A stretch of DNA of 64,000 nucleotides, from contig CAYJQH010000002.1 of the NCBI GenBank assembly GCA_964372415.1, positions 1-64,000 of the forward strand. The letters are read 5' to 3'. Each line of letters starts with the position of its first letter. The stretch's first letter is position 1. The notes under the pieces are model-generated. The model did no database searches and was not told the origin of the DNA. It was given only the letters and a program-made list of their open reading frames with translations. Both the position numbers and the translations under genes were made by a program. This stretch comes from JAGORL01 sp964372415. Its GTDB lineage: Bacteria; Patescibacteriota; Patescibacteriia; UBA9934. This document shows positions 43,090-50,296 of this stretch, in pieces.

Positions 43090-43208
43090 GAATTTAGTAT
43101 TCGAGACGAGTTTGGGTGAATGGGGAAGATTTTTCCGAAGCGTAGTTCATGCTACGGTGAGGAAAAATCGGGGCCCCATGAGGCCAAAATTGGCCGAATA
43201 ATAAATTC
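43090..43208 (+). repeat. Long-hairpin element, copy F
   Basis: Outer arms GAATTTAGTATTCG (43090-43103) and CGAATAATAAATTC (43195-43208) pair, then ATGGGG/CCCCAT and GATTTTTCC/GGAAAAATC continue the stem to the apex CGTAG-TTCATG-CTACGGTGAG. Outer arms are unrelated in sequence to those of the other copies. It lies between the tRNA-Gln terminator and the terminator of the GC-rich gene. Confidence 0.85.
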
Positions 43209-43211
43209 TCC

Positions 43212-43251
43212 AAAAAGAAGCGCCCCGGCCAGTCTGACGACTGGTCGGGGC
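43212..43251 (-). terminator. Terminator of the GC-rich MYG1-like gene
   Basis: GCCCC..CCAGTC and GACTGG..GGGGC pair (43222-43251) and are followed on the minus strand by TTCTTTTT, 17 bp after the stop codon. Confidence 0.85.
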
Positions 43252-43267
43252 ACGTGACGGTGACCGG

Positions 43268-44827
43268 TTAGAGGTCGTCGAGATCGTTCGACATGTCCTC
43301 GACCGGCACGGCTTCGTCTTCGACGAAGTCAACCGAGGTGGCCATGGTCCGCCGGATGGCGGTCTCCACAGCCTCGGCGATCTCCTCGTTTGAGAGCAGG
43401 GACGGACGCTGCGGGTGCGACAGCGACCCGTTCAGCAACATGCCCGCCTCGACGAAGAAATACCAGTGCTGCGCCGGCTCCGGCAGATCTCGGCCGGCCG
43501 CCTCGCCATTATGGAAGTTGTCGATGATCCGCCGAACGTCAGACACGAGGTCAGCATGATCGATCCTGACCTCGGACCAACCGGCGCGTCGGGCCTCGGC
43601 GAGAGCGATCTCCTCGGCGATCTCCCAGATCTGCTGCTTGTTGTCATCGGACGTGAAGACGCTCACGTTGCCGCTCGATCGACGGATGACGACCACCTGA
43701 GCCTGATGCACGCTCCGAAGCCACGAGCTCATCTTTCGGAGATTCGTCTCGGCGAAGGCCACTCGCACCCCAGAAATCTGGCGCAAGAGGCCGTTATTTT
43801 CCTGGAAGGATTGTGCGCATTCCTCTTGAAACTCGCGAGCACTCGCCAAGTAGCAGTTGAAGATCTTGAAGACCTTCCGGCCAAGCTCCTCCGGGGACAT
43901 CTTGCCCCAAATGTTCAAAGCCGTGACCACGGAGTCGAGCTCGAACGGCAACTGCTTGCGGTCCGGCTCGCGGTACCGCTTGAGCTCCCTTAGAAGGTAG
44001 CGCAAGAGCTTGGCCTCACGATCCTCCACCCTCTTGAAGTTGAGGCCAAAGAACTTGGCCACCTCGTCCGCCGTCGTGGACGGCGGAAAGTGTCCGCCTT
44101 CAATATCCACGAAGATGGTTCGCGGATTCTCCAGGTACTCTCTCAGGGTTTCCGCGTCCGCGTAGACGAGCTGCGGCTCGTTCAGATACCGCCCGACGAT
44201 CCAAGCCTTGGCCAATCCATTCAAGGTGGCGTAGGCCGGAACCACGATAGTCGGTCGACGGAGCTTGCGCATGGCTTCGGCCGTCATCGGCTCGGAAGCC
44301 GTAGACAGAGCGAGGGGCACAGTGAGCGGTCGCGCCATGGGCTGACAGCTCGCGCCATAAAGATGCGCATTGACCACGGCCTCGATCCAGTTGAAGACCC
44401 ACAAGTCGTCGACCTTCTGGTCCTTGCCCCACCATTCGAGCGTCTTGACCACCTCCCCCCATTCGAGGCGAGTTTGTCCGGACACTGCACCCTGGTCATC
44501 CTTGCGCGTGTCAGCGCGGCGAATTTCCGAAAGCAGCGTCTTGTACTCGGATCTGTCGAACAGTCCAAGTTCCTTGGCGGTCAGAGTGGCGGCGCACTCG
44601 CCGGGCAATCGGCCATCCAGCCGGTGCTCGTCAAACATTCCGCCACCAATGCCGATCAGGGCCACCGTGGAGTCACCAAGAAAGGTGCGCTTGGCGCGCT
44701 CCTCATCCCAGAACTCCACCGTGGCTTCAGGATTGGCCCGGCGGATGAGCGCCGCGGCCACGTGCTCGTCGGCATGTGCCCCTCGGTGGGAAACGGCCAG
44801 CCTGAGCTTGAGCGGATCGAGAGCCAT
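43268..44827 (-). CDS. GC-rich MYG1-like (UPF0160/DHH-related) protein
   Basis: 519 aa from the ATG at 44825-44827 with AGGAG 6 nt upstream. The N-terminus AVSHRGAHADEHVAAALI and the following VALIGIGGGMFDEH resemble the start of MYG1/UPF0160 proteins (THxGxFHxDEVxA... and DVGGxYDxxxxFDHH), a DHH-related metal-dependent phosphoesterase/exonuclease group. In a strict comparison the second His cluster is changed to GGMFDEH, so activity is not certain. The middle part (about 175-240) has VVPAYATLNGLAKAWIVGRYL and IFVDIEGGHFPPSTT, and the C-terminus is acidic (VEDMSNDLDDL). It is clearly richer in G+C than ftsX next to it. It has its own leader and terminator, so it is a single-gene unit. Confidence 0.6.
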   Translation of the reverse strand: MALDPLKLRLAVSHRGAHADEHVAAALIRRANPEATVEFWDEERAKRTFLGDSTVALIGIGGGMFDEHRLDGRLPGECAATLTAKELGLFDRSEYKTLLSEIRRADTRKDDQGAVSGQTRLEWGEVVKTLEWWGKDQKVDDLWVFNWIEAVVNAHLYGASCQPMARPLTVPLALSTASEPMTAEAMRKLRRPTIVVPAYATLNGLAKAWIVGRYLNEPQLVYADAETLREYLENPRTIFVDIEGGHFPPSTTADEVAKFFGLNFKRVEDREAKLLRYLLRELKRYREPDRKQLPFELDSVVTALNIWGKMSPEELGRKVFKIFNCYLASAREFQEECAQSFQENNGLLRQISGVRVAFAETNLRKMSSWLRSVHQAQVVVIRRSSGNVSVFTSDDNKQQIWEIAEEIALAEARRAGWSEVRIDHADLVSDVRRIIDNFHNGEAAGRDLPEPAQHWYFFVEAGMLLNGSLSHPQRPSLLSNEEIAEAVETAIRRTMATSVDFVEDEAVPVEDMSNDLDDL

Positions 44828-44893
44828 TTTTCACTCCTACTCTTGTATGTGATGCCGGCAGATTTCCGGCGGTGAATGAACAACGTGCCCAAG

Positions 44894-44921
44894 CTTGACA
44901 CAAAACAGACCTTTTGTCAAG
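44894..44921 (-). promoter_or_regulatory. Palindromic operator/promoter region of the MYG1-like gene
   Basis: CTTGACA and TGTCAAG are arranged as an inverted repeat with 14 bp between them. On the minus strand one arm supplies a consensus -35 (TTGACA, 44915-44920) but the -10 at 17 bp (CAAGCT) is poor, which fits an activator- or repressor-controlled promoter. A GCCGG/CCGGC hairpin lies in the leader (about 44852-44870). Confidence 0.45.
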
Positions 44922-44946
44922 GTTTTTGGCCAACATTAGATATTTT

Positions 44947-45858
44947 TTACGTTTTTAGGTATTTTCGCATAGCCATCCAGGTGGTCACCATACTAAGGAG
45001 GGCCAGGAGTGCGAATTGAGAGCCAAAAATAAGTGGTGCTTGGACCCAAAAATAATCTGAAAGATTTATGTCTACGCCGCTAAAAAAGCGACTAATACTT
45101 GGCTCGAGCGTAGTGAGGACAAGGGCTACAAGGCCGGCTACTAGCACTGTGGCAGCAAAGCTGTAAAGCATGGCCTCAAGTAAGAAGGGTCCACGCACGA
45201 GCCAGTTTTTGGCGCCCACGAGCTTCATGACCGCGATTTCATCCCGATGAACGTAAATGGCCACGCGAATCGTATTGAAAACTATCAGCATGGCAATGAG
45301 CGCAAAAAAGGCGGCTAACCCAAAACCTCCCCAACGAACCTTTTCGGCAAAGTTCGACAACTTAGTAATCACTAACGCGTGATCGGCAAAATTTGTTTCT
45401 TTGATATAGGGTGTGAACTCAGGGCTTTGAACAGCCTCTAAAATAAATGGAAAATCCTCCGGGTCGTGAGCGGAAATAAGAAGCGAATCGCCAATTGGAT
45501 TGCCACCCACTTCTTCTAGGGCGGCCAAAATTTCTGGGTCGTCAGCGTGGAGTCGTTTAAAATTCTCAAGTGATGCTTCGGCCTCAATGACGGATACGTC
45601 CCTGACTTGTGGGAGTCCTAAGAGATAGCCCCGAACCGCTGCTTGAATATCGTTACTAGTACCTTGATTAAAGAAAATCTCAACCTGCACGCTTTGCTCT
45701 ACCGAACGTATAGTTGTTTCGGCCAGCACATTTAAAATAAGAACGGCATTTATAGTAATGAGCGTAAGCAGCATCACTGTAGTTGTCACAAAAGACAACC
45801 AAAAATTACGCAAGGCACTTTGCAGAGCAAACTTCACCAAGCGCCACATTTCTTGCAT
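44947..45858 (-). CDS. ftsX: Cell-division ABC transporter permease FtsX
   Basis: 303 aa. Four membrane helices (about 20-45, 178-202, 228-255 and 275-300) with one large extracytoplasmic loop between the first two, the FtsX topology. VEIFFNQGTSNDIQAAVRGYLLGLPQVRDVSVIEAEASLENF and later HRDEIAVMKLVGAKNWLVRGPFLLEAMLY are typical family segments. FtsEX couples ATP hydrolysis in the cytoplasm to activation of peptidoglycan hydrolases at the septum; MltG and the M23 protein elsewhere in the window are possible wall-cutting partners (inference). It lies 5 bp after ftsE. Confidence 0.92.
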   Translation of the reverse strand: MQEMWRLVKFALQSALRNFWLSFVTTTVMLLTLITINAVLILNVLAETTIRSVEQSVQVEIFFNQGTSNDIQAAVRGYLLGLPQVRDVSVIEAEASLENFKRLHADDPEILAALEEVGGNPIGDSLLISAHDPEDFPFILEAVQSPEFTPYIKETNFADHALVITKLSNFAEKVRWGGFGLAAFFALIAMLIVFNTIRVAIYVHRDEIAVMKLVGAKNWLVRGPFLLEAMLYSFAATVLVAGLVALVLTTLEPSISRFFSGVDINLSDYFWVQAPLIFGSQFALLALLSMVTTWMAMRKYLKT

Positions 45859-45863
45859 AGGTA

Positions 45864-46547
45864 TTAACCAAGATGATAACGACCGTGTTCAGCATCAGCC
45901 ACAATCTTGCCGTCATTTAAAGTAATAACTCGCTTACGAAGCCCATTCACGATATCTCTGTCGTGAGTCACAAGAACGATAGTTGTTCCTACCTCGTGGA
46001 TGCGTTTAAAGAGCTCAAGAATATCACGAGCCGTCAAGGTATCGAGGTTTCCTGTCGGCTCATCAGCTATGATGATCTTTGGCCTGTGCACCAAGGCACG
46101 GGCCACTGAGACGCGTTGTTGTTCACCACCAGAAAGCTGTCTTGGGTAACGATGCAATTTATCAGCTAAACCAACGATCTTCATGACTTGCGGCACCACC
46201 TGCCTGATACGGCTCGTTGCTGCTCCGGCAACTTCCAAAGCAAAAGCTACGTTTTCGTAAGCGGTTTTTTTGGGTAATAGTTTATAGTCCTGAAAAACCA
46301 CACCAATCTGACGACGTAAAATTGGTACTTCGTGATACCTGAGACGTGAAATATCCCAATCCCCAACCGAAATCTGCCCATGGGTTGGCTGTTCTTCCGC
46401 AAAAAGAAGTTTAGCTAAAGTTGTTTTTCCGGATCCGCTCGTACCAACAATCGACACGAACTCGCCAGGTTTAATATGAAAACTTACGCCATCCAAAGCG
46501 CGCGTGTCTGGTTGGTAGATTTTACTCACGTTTTTAAACGTAATCAC
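45864..46547 (-). CDS. ftsE: Cell-division ATP-binding protein FtsE
   Basis: 227 aa from the GTG at 46545-46547 (VITFKNVSKIYQP), which matches the standard FtsE start. Walker A is GTSGSGKTT, the signature is LSGGEQQRVSVARAL, Walker B is IIIADEPTGNLD and the H-loop is VTHD; the Q-loop FQDYKLLPKKTAYENVAFAL is characteristic of FtsE. A minus-strand TATACT (46554-46559) lies 6 nt before the GTG, so transcription should begin at or next to the start codon and the message would be leaderless. It is operon-coupled with ftsX. Confidence 0.93.
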   Translation of the reverse strand: MITFKNVSKIYQPDTRALDGVSFHIKPGEFVSIVGTSGSGKTTLAKLLFAEEQPTHGQISVGDWDISRLRYHEVPILRRQIGVVFQDYKLLPKKTAYENVAFALEVAGAATSRIRQVVPQVMKIVGLADKLHRYPRQLSGGEQQRVSVARALVHRPKIIIADEPTGNLDTLTARDILELFKRIHEVGTTIVLVTHDRDIVNGLRKRVITLNDGKIVADAEHGRYHLG

Positions 46548-46572
46548 TCGGGCAGTATAGCATGTACGACCG

Positions 46573-46601
46573 TTGACTAAAAATGAATTTTCAACTAGAC
46601 T
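46573..46601 (+). promoter_or_regulatory. Promoter of the GC-rich gene 46624-47778
   Basis: TTGACT (46573-46578) and TAGACT (46596-46601) with a 17-bp spacer. GGAGG follows at 46617-46621. This is the best matched promoter in the window and is back-to-back with that of ftsE. Confidence 0.7.
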
Positions 46602-46623
46602 GGGGCGTCGTTTCTTGGAGGTA

Positions 46624-47778
46624 ATGTTGGATAACGACTCAGAGATCATTCTCGTGAAAAGCAAGTTCGGAGACCGTGAGATCTCCCGGGAAAACGTGGA
46701 TTCCATTCTGGATACGCGGATTTTCCGGATTGTCGGTAAGCGGGAGTGGGTGGTAAAGAGCGGTTTCTACGACCGGCCCTTCATCTGCTACAACCGCAGT
46801 CAAGATAGGCACCATGCCTACCAAAACCCGCACACCGCATTTCGAGCCACGGTTTACGCCGATGGCTTCGAGGGGTACGGCGCCGACGACATTCCGGAAG
46901 GCGACCTGCAAAAGCTCAAGGCCTGGCTCGAGCGTCACCGCTACCTGCAGCTCCTTGTGTCCGACGACATGATGCGCGGGCCGGAGCGGGCCATGTTCAA
47001 CAGGCTGTGCATCGAGCTCGCGACCAAGATGGGTCGGCCGGTGAACGAGGTCAAACGCGAAATCCTGACTCAGACCATCATTGCCGCCACCCTTGAGGGT
47101 GAAGCGGCAGTCGAGAGCTTGGGCGAGACGATCGGGCTTGATCGGCGACGGATTGCAGAAATCACCGCCATCGGTCGAAACGTCAACTGGCACGGGGCCC
47201 TCATCGTGCGTGAGATCAGAGAACAAGAAGATCTCATGACGGCCTGCGGCGCCGAGCTGAGCGCCCTTCTCGAAGCCCGTTCAACGCTCTTCGACGACGC
47301 GGCCAGACGCGAAAGTCACCTGAGGAACGTCAAAAACATCGCAACGCTCCTCGGCACGATCAAGGACCGCCCATGGCGAAGCCTGGCACAACGCGACATT
47401 CAGGACCTCGAACAGTACGTCGGCTATGGCTCAACGGGTGTCGAAGCCCTGATCCAGGCCGAACTCTTCCTCCGTCGACCGGTAGCCGCGCACAAGTGCT
47501 TCTACCTGTCGCGCCAGATCAACGTAGTGCTCTATCGGCTGGCCATGGCCGAAGCGAGACAAGGCAACATCCGCTCCGCTCTCCTTGATCGGGGCTACGC
47601 CGAACTCGTCGCCATTCGGGACTCCATCGATCCCGCGACGGGCGAAATCCTGCAGCGCAACCCGCTCTGGAGCGCCCTCGGTCGCATCAACGATGCGCTC
47701 CATATCTGGCGTGCGAGCAGCAGCCACTTCGAGGACGTTCGCAACCTCCTCCGCCACGCCGCTGCCACGTTCGGCTAG
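46624..47778 (+). CDS. GC-rich gene of unknown function
   Basis: 384 aa from the ATG at 46624; the next codon, TTG at 46627, is better spaced from GGAGG and may be the true start. The protein is soluble. Residues about 10-55 have charged beta-like strands (SEIILVKSKFGDREIS, DTRIFRIVGKREWVVKSGFY), and the remainder is mostly helical with Arg, Glu and Ala in abundance (e.g. EAAVESLGETIGLDRRRIAEITAIG). I recognise no family motif, membrane helix or signal peptide. A sampled 60-bp row (47101-47160) has 37 G+C, against 27 in a row of ftsX (45061-45120). It stands alone with its own promoter and terminator. Confidence 0.7.
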   Translation: MLDNDSEIILVKSKFGDREISRENVDSILDTRIFRIVGKREWVVKSGFYDRPFICYNRSQDRHHAYQNPHTAFRATVYADGFEGYGADDIPEGDLQKLKAWLERHRYLQLLVSDDMMRGPERAMFNRLCIELATKMGRPVNEVKREILTQTIIAATLEGEAAVESLGETIGLDRRRIAEITAIGRNVNWHGALIVREIREQEDLMTACGAELSALLEARSTLFDDAARRESHLRNVKNIATLLGTIKDRPWRSLAQRDIQDLEQYVGYGSTGVEALIQAELFLRRPVAAHKCFYLSRQINVVLYRLAMAEARQGNIRSALLDRGYAELVAIRDSIDPATGEILQRNPLWSALGRINDALHIWRASSSHFEDVRNLLRHAAATFG

Positions 47779-47788
47779 GCATCTCCCG

Positions 47789-47819
47789 GCTCGGACCCCT
47801 TGGTCCGAGCTGCTTTTTA
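47789..47819 (+). terminator. Terminator of the GC-rich gene 46624-47778
   Basis: GCTCGGACC and GGTCCGAGC pair around CCTT and are followed by TGCTTTTT, 11 bp after the stop. Confidence 0.9.
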
Positions 47820-47820
47820 T

Positions 47821-47905
47821 GTTCGACCTCCCCTCACCCCTCCTTCTTAAGGAGGGGACTGCTCACTGTTTCACCCTTTATAAGGGGGAATGAAGGGGGT
47901 CGAAC
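47821..47905. repeat. Long palindromic repeat with nested hairpins
   Basis: Outer arms GTTCGACC (47821-47828) and GGTCGAAC (47898-47905) enclose two hairpins, CCCCTCCTT/AAGGAGGGG and CCCTTTATAAGGGGG. The second resembles 20802-20825. It lies between convergent transcription units. Confidence 0.65.
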
Positions 47906-47906
47906 A

Positions 47907-47937
47907 CAAAAAGCACATGCCTTCTGGCACGTGCTTT
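47907..47937 (-). terminator. Terminator of the tRNA-Gly/tRNA-Thr transcript
   Basis: AAAGCAC.TGCC and GGCA.GTGCTTT form a hairpin directly after the CCA end of tRNA-Thr, with TTTTTG following on the minus strand. Confidence 0.85.
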
Positions 47938-48012
47938 TGGAGCCACTTCCGGGATTTGAACCCGGGACCTCTGCTTTACGAAAGCATTGCTCTACCGCTG
48001 AGCTAAAGTGGC
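47938..48012 (-). tRNA. tRNA-Thr (anticodon CGT)
   Basis: Minus-strand cloverleaf: acceptor GCCACTT / AAGTGGC, D-arm GCTCAGCGGTAGAGC, anticodon loop TTCGTAA (anticodon CGT), T-arm GGGTTCAAATCCC. CCA is encoded. 75 nt. Confidence 0.96.
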
Positions 48013-48046
48013 CTAGAAAACGTATAACCAAATTATCGACCATGAG

Positions 48047-48165
48047 AAAACTGATTTAAACGGCCAAATACTAAAAACAGCGAGGAGCGAAGTGAGGCGT
48101 AGTTAATACTACGGTGAACGAGCACCGGAGTCGCGACAACGCAGTTGGTTATTTGAATCAGTTTT
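48047..48165 (+). repeat. Long-hairpin element, copy B (between tRNA-Gly and tRNA-Thr)
   Basis: Outer arms AAAACTGATT.AAA (48047-48060) and TTT.AATCAGTTTT (48152-48165) pair, followed inward by CCAA/TTGG. The apex is GAGGCGTAGT-TAAT-ACTACGGTGA (48094-48117), which shows C/G exchanges against copies C and D. It ends 6 nt from the 3' end of tRNA-Gly and lies inside the predicted tRNA-Gly-Thr transcript, in antisense orientation relative to its consensus. Confidence 0.85.
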
Positions 48166-48171
48166 TTGTAC

Positions 48172-48246
48172 TGGAGCAGGAGACGGGACTCGAACCCGCG
48201 ACCCTTTGCTTGGGAAGCAAATGTTCTACCACTGAACTACTCCTGC
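48172..48246 (-). tRNA. tRNA-Gly (anticodon CCC)
   Basis: Minus-strand cloverleaf: acceptor GCAGGAG / CTCCTGC, D-arm GTTCAGTGGTAGAAC, anticodon stem TTTGC/GCAAA with loop TTCCCAA (anticodon CCC), T-arm CGGGTTCGAGTCCCG. CCA is encoded. 75 nt. Confidence 0.96.
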
Positions 48247-48261
48247 GTTTTAAGCGCAAAA

Positions 48262-48290
48262 TATATAGCACGATTTTACTATCCAGTCTA
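48262..48290 (-). promoter_or_regulatory. Promoter of tRNA-Gly/tRNA-Thr and divergent region
   Basis: On the minus strand TAGACT (48285-48290) and TATATA (48262-48267, preceded by TGC) are 17 bp apart. The spacer also serves the divergent GC-rich gene at 48396, for which TAGACT..17..TAACCT is only a weak candidate. A GCTCCCCGCGCTGAGC hairpin lies in that gene's leader (about 48371-48386). Confidence 0.55.
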
Positions 48291-48395
48291 GACTAAGTCT
48301 CGGGTTTCTGCTAACCTTTAGCCGCATCGTGATCCCCATGATGCATCAAGCCAACCCTTTCCACTACAGCGCTCCCCGCGCTGAGCGGAGAGTCC

Positions 48396-48926
48396 ATGAT
48401 CCTCGAAACCAGGGCGGTAATCCCCCGCCTTTCGCTCCAGTCGCGACTCCCCCGTGCAGCCAGCATCATCCGCCCCAAGCTGACCGATGATGGCAATCTG
48501 ATCTTGATCCTCAACCCCGAGGGTCTGATCCGCATCCATCTCCGCCGTGAGAACGTCGACAATCAGGCTCTCTACGAATGCCTGGTGGTCGACGAAGAAG
48601 GCCGGCCCCTCGAGCTCTTCTTCGGACGCGGCATCTGCGACGCACTCCTCAACGCCTGTGCCCACCTCGTGGAACACGGCGCCGTCATCCTCCCCGTGAG
48701 CGACGAAGTGCGCGGCAAGTACATCTCGAACGAACGGCATCACAAGTCGGTCCGCCTGAACTTCGACGACACGAAGGACCTGTCCGTCATCGAGGTGATC
48801 CGGCTCCGACTCAACACCTACGAGGTCAAGATCTTCGACGAGCCGCTCCCGGGATTCTTCTCGAACCCCGTGCTCGGCGTCATCGGGGGCCTGTATTACC
48901 TCAAGGCGAAGGGCTACCTCATGTAG
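48396..48926 (+). CDS. GC-rich gene of unknown function
   Basis: 176 aa from the ATG at 48396 with GGAGAG 5 nt upstream. The protein is soluble, starts with a basic stretch and has beta-like segments (NLILILNPEGLIRIHLRRENV, LYECLVVDEEGRPLELFFGRG) followed by a helix (CDALLNACAHLVEHGAV) and a C-terminal NPVLGVIGGLYYLKAKGYLM. No known family is recognised. G+C and codon use resemble the genes at 36563, 43268 and 46624. Its own terminator follows directly, so it is a single-gene unit. Confidence 0.7.
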   Translation: MILETRAVIPRLSLQSRLPRAASIIRPKLTDDGNLILILNPEGLIRIHLRRENVDNQALYECLVVDEEGRPLELFFGRGICDALLNACAHLVEHGAVILPVSDEVRGKYISNERHHKSVRLNFDDTKDLSVIEVIRLRLNTYEVKIFDEPLPGFFSNPVLGVIGGLYYLKAKGYLM

Positions 48927-48942
48927 CGCCGACTCGTTCCCC

Positions 48943-48992
48943 TCCCGCACTCCCTGGCTCCCCCGAGCCATGGCGTGCGGGAATCTTTTTTT
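48943..48992 (+). terminator. Terminator of the GC-rich gene 48396-48926
   Basis: TCCCGCAC / GTGCGGGA with an inner TGGCTC / GAGCCA stem, followed by ATCTTTTTTT. Confidence 0.9.
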
Positions 48993-49842
48993 ACCACACT
49001 AAAACTAGCGGTGGATTAGCTTGTCTTCTTGTGGCAATGATCTCTCCCAAGGTTAATTTTTTAACCGCGATTCCTCTAAACCTTACATACTCTTCACCGT
49101 TTATTTTTTCTCGGCTAAGTAACTCAACAACCCAGTAAGCTTCTGGTCCACTCAAAATTTCTGAGTGTTCGCTAATCTGAAGAGTGAGCGCCGGCCTTAA
49201 CCAGTGCGGCACCTCGCTCACCTTCATGAGCCCTAGATCACCTTTATTTTTAGCTGAAATGTCCTCAGAAAAATACTCCGCCACATCCCTAAACGGCATG
49301 CCGTCATCAATTTTTTTCATGATCTCCTCAAGAGTATTTTTAGCTGCCTCCTGACCAGCATCACCCAAGGCTACCGCCTGTTCCACGCCTTGCGACAAGA
49401 GAAGCGGCGCCACCACAAACTGACGGTAATCGTCTACAGTCCAACCAGCCTGACTAAGTCCTGAAGCAATTAGCTCCTCATTAACTTCATAATGAGCTAT
49501 AGCTTCACGGTTAGTAATCACTCCAAGTTCATTGGCTAATTGCTCAATATACAAACGGTGAACACCACTTTTTAAACCTTCGTCGAAAGCTTCTTCGCCT
49601 TGTGCCTGGCCAAATGCTTCTGCCGCTCGAGCAAGTTCTAGGATGGTGCTATAAGATAAAGTTTTTTGGGACGAAGCTTCACCAGCCTTAATAAAAACTG
49701 CTGGCGCAATTACGCCTCTAGCAAAAAGGCGCGCCGGGCCGTGCGTAAAATGAAAAATAAAAAAAGAATAATTAAAAATTGCATAAACAAAAATTACGCT
49801 CAACAGAAAAAAACCTGCAGGGCGTAATCTCGCGAACTTCAT
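48991..49842 (-). CDS. PpiC/SurA-type peptidyl-prolyl isomerase, membrane-anchored
   Basis: 283 aa. An N-terminal membrane helix (about 9-30) is followed by a SurA_N-like helical region (LGVITNREAIAHYEVNEELIASG, about 103-125) and a parvulin domain (about 170-265) with IDDGMPFRDVAEYFSEDISAKNKGDLGLMKVSEVPHWLRPA. Extracytoplasmic folding helper. The parvulin core is on the short side, so catalytic competence is not certain. The start overlaps the stop of the FtsB-like gene by 4 bp (ATGA). Confidence 0.82.
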   Translation of the reverse strand: MKFARLRPAGFFLLSVIFVYAIFNYSFFIFHFTHGPARLFARGVIAPAVFIKAGEASSQKTLSYSTILELARAAEAFGQAQGEEAFDEGLKSGVHRLYIEQLANELGVITNREAIAHYEVNEELIASGLSQAGWTVDDYRQFVVAPLLLSQGVEQAVALGDAGQEAAKNTLEEIMKKIDDGMPFRDVAEYFSEDISAKNKGDLGLMKVSEVPHWLRPALTLQISEHSEILSGPEAYWVVELLSREKINGEEYVRFRGIAVKKLTLGEIIATRRQANPPLVLVW

Positions 49843-50237
49843 AACCCCTCAAGCGAAGCAAAACGAGCAGGGTTGAAAAAATAATAAAACCAACGAGCCG
49901 GATTTTTCAGACCATCATCTATAGCTACCCCCTCAACCAGCCCATTATTAACGACGTCATCCGGGAGATCGACAACCACCAAAGTTTCGCCTGATTCACC
50001 TAAACCACGTTTCATCCGGGCCTCTCGCTCCAGATAATATTCGCTCGACAAGCTCTCAATAAGTGTGAGTGATGCCAGTTTTTCTCCTTCTAATCGGTCA
50101 TATTCGGCCTGAAGCGCAGCGATTTCATTTTCGATTTGGCGGTTACGGAAATATTCCCGACCAAAACCCACAAATAACAAGCCAAGAACAACCATGGTTC
50201 CAAGAAGAAAAAGGGATATTTTAGGCAACAATCTCAT
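49839..50237 (-). CDS. FtsB/DivIC-like bitopic division protein
   Basis: 132 aa. One membrane helix (about 6-24) followed by a coiled coil (NRQIENEIAALQAEYDRLEGEKLASLTLIESL, about 32-64) and a short C-terminal region with YYLEREARMKRGLGESGETLVVV, a pattern (LExxAREKLGLxKPGExVxxV) typical of the FtsB/DivIC family. It would pair with the FtsL-like protein (29563-29886) to activate septal synthesis. It lies next to mur ligase genes, as in dcw clusters. Confidence 0.85.
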   Translation of the reverse strand: MRLLPKISLFLLGTMVVLGLLFVGFGREYFRNRQIENEIAALQAEYDRLEGEKLASLTLIESLSSEYYLEREARMKRGLGESGETLVVVDLPDDVVNNGLVEGVAIDDGLKNPARWFYYFFNPARFASLEGL

Positions 50238-50296
50238 ATAACTAACTAATCGGCTAATGGGCTAAACAGCTAACCAGCCTCTAAAACCAACGGCTT
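50238..50296. repeat. GGCTAATC/GCTAAC word repeat in a spacer
   Basis: Short direct words (CTAACTAAT, CGGCTAAT, GGGCTAAA, AGCTAACC) fill the spacer before the FtsB-like gene. The same word family occurs at 51617-51675 and 62953-62990. Confidence 0.6.

Noticed and set aside
43415..44875. Several plus-strand frames of 160-261 codons opposite the MYG1-like gene
   Set aside because: All are antisense to a 519-codon frame with ribosome-binding site and terminator on the minus strand, and are explained by high G+C.
46639..47226. 195-codon minus-strand frame opposite the GC-rich gene 46624-47778
   Set aside because: Antisense to the frame with a consensus promoter, GGAGG and terminator; no start signals of its own.
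48318..48971. 217-codon minus-strand frame opposite the GC-rich gene 48396-48926
   Set aside because: GC-rich DNA gives long antisense frames by chance. The plus-strand frame has a ribosome-binding site and a terminator in the right place; the antisense frame has neither.
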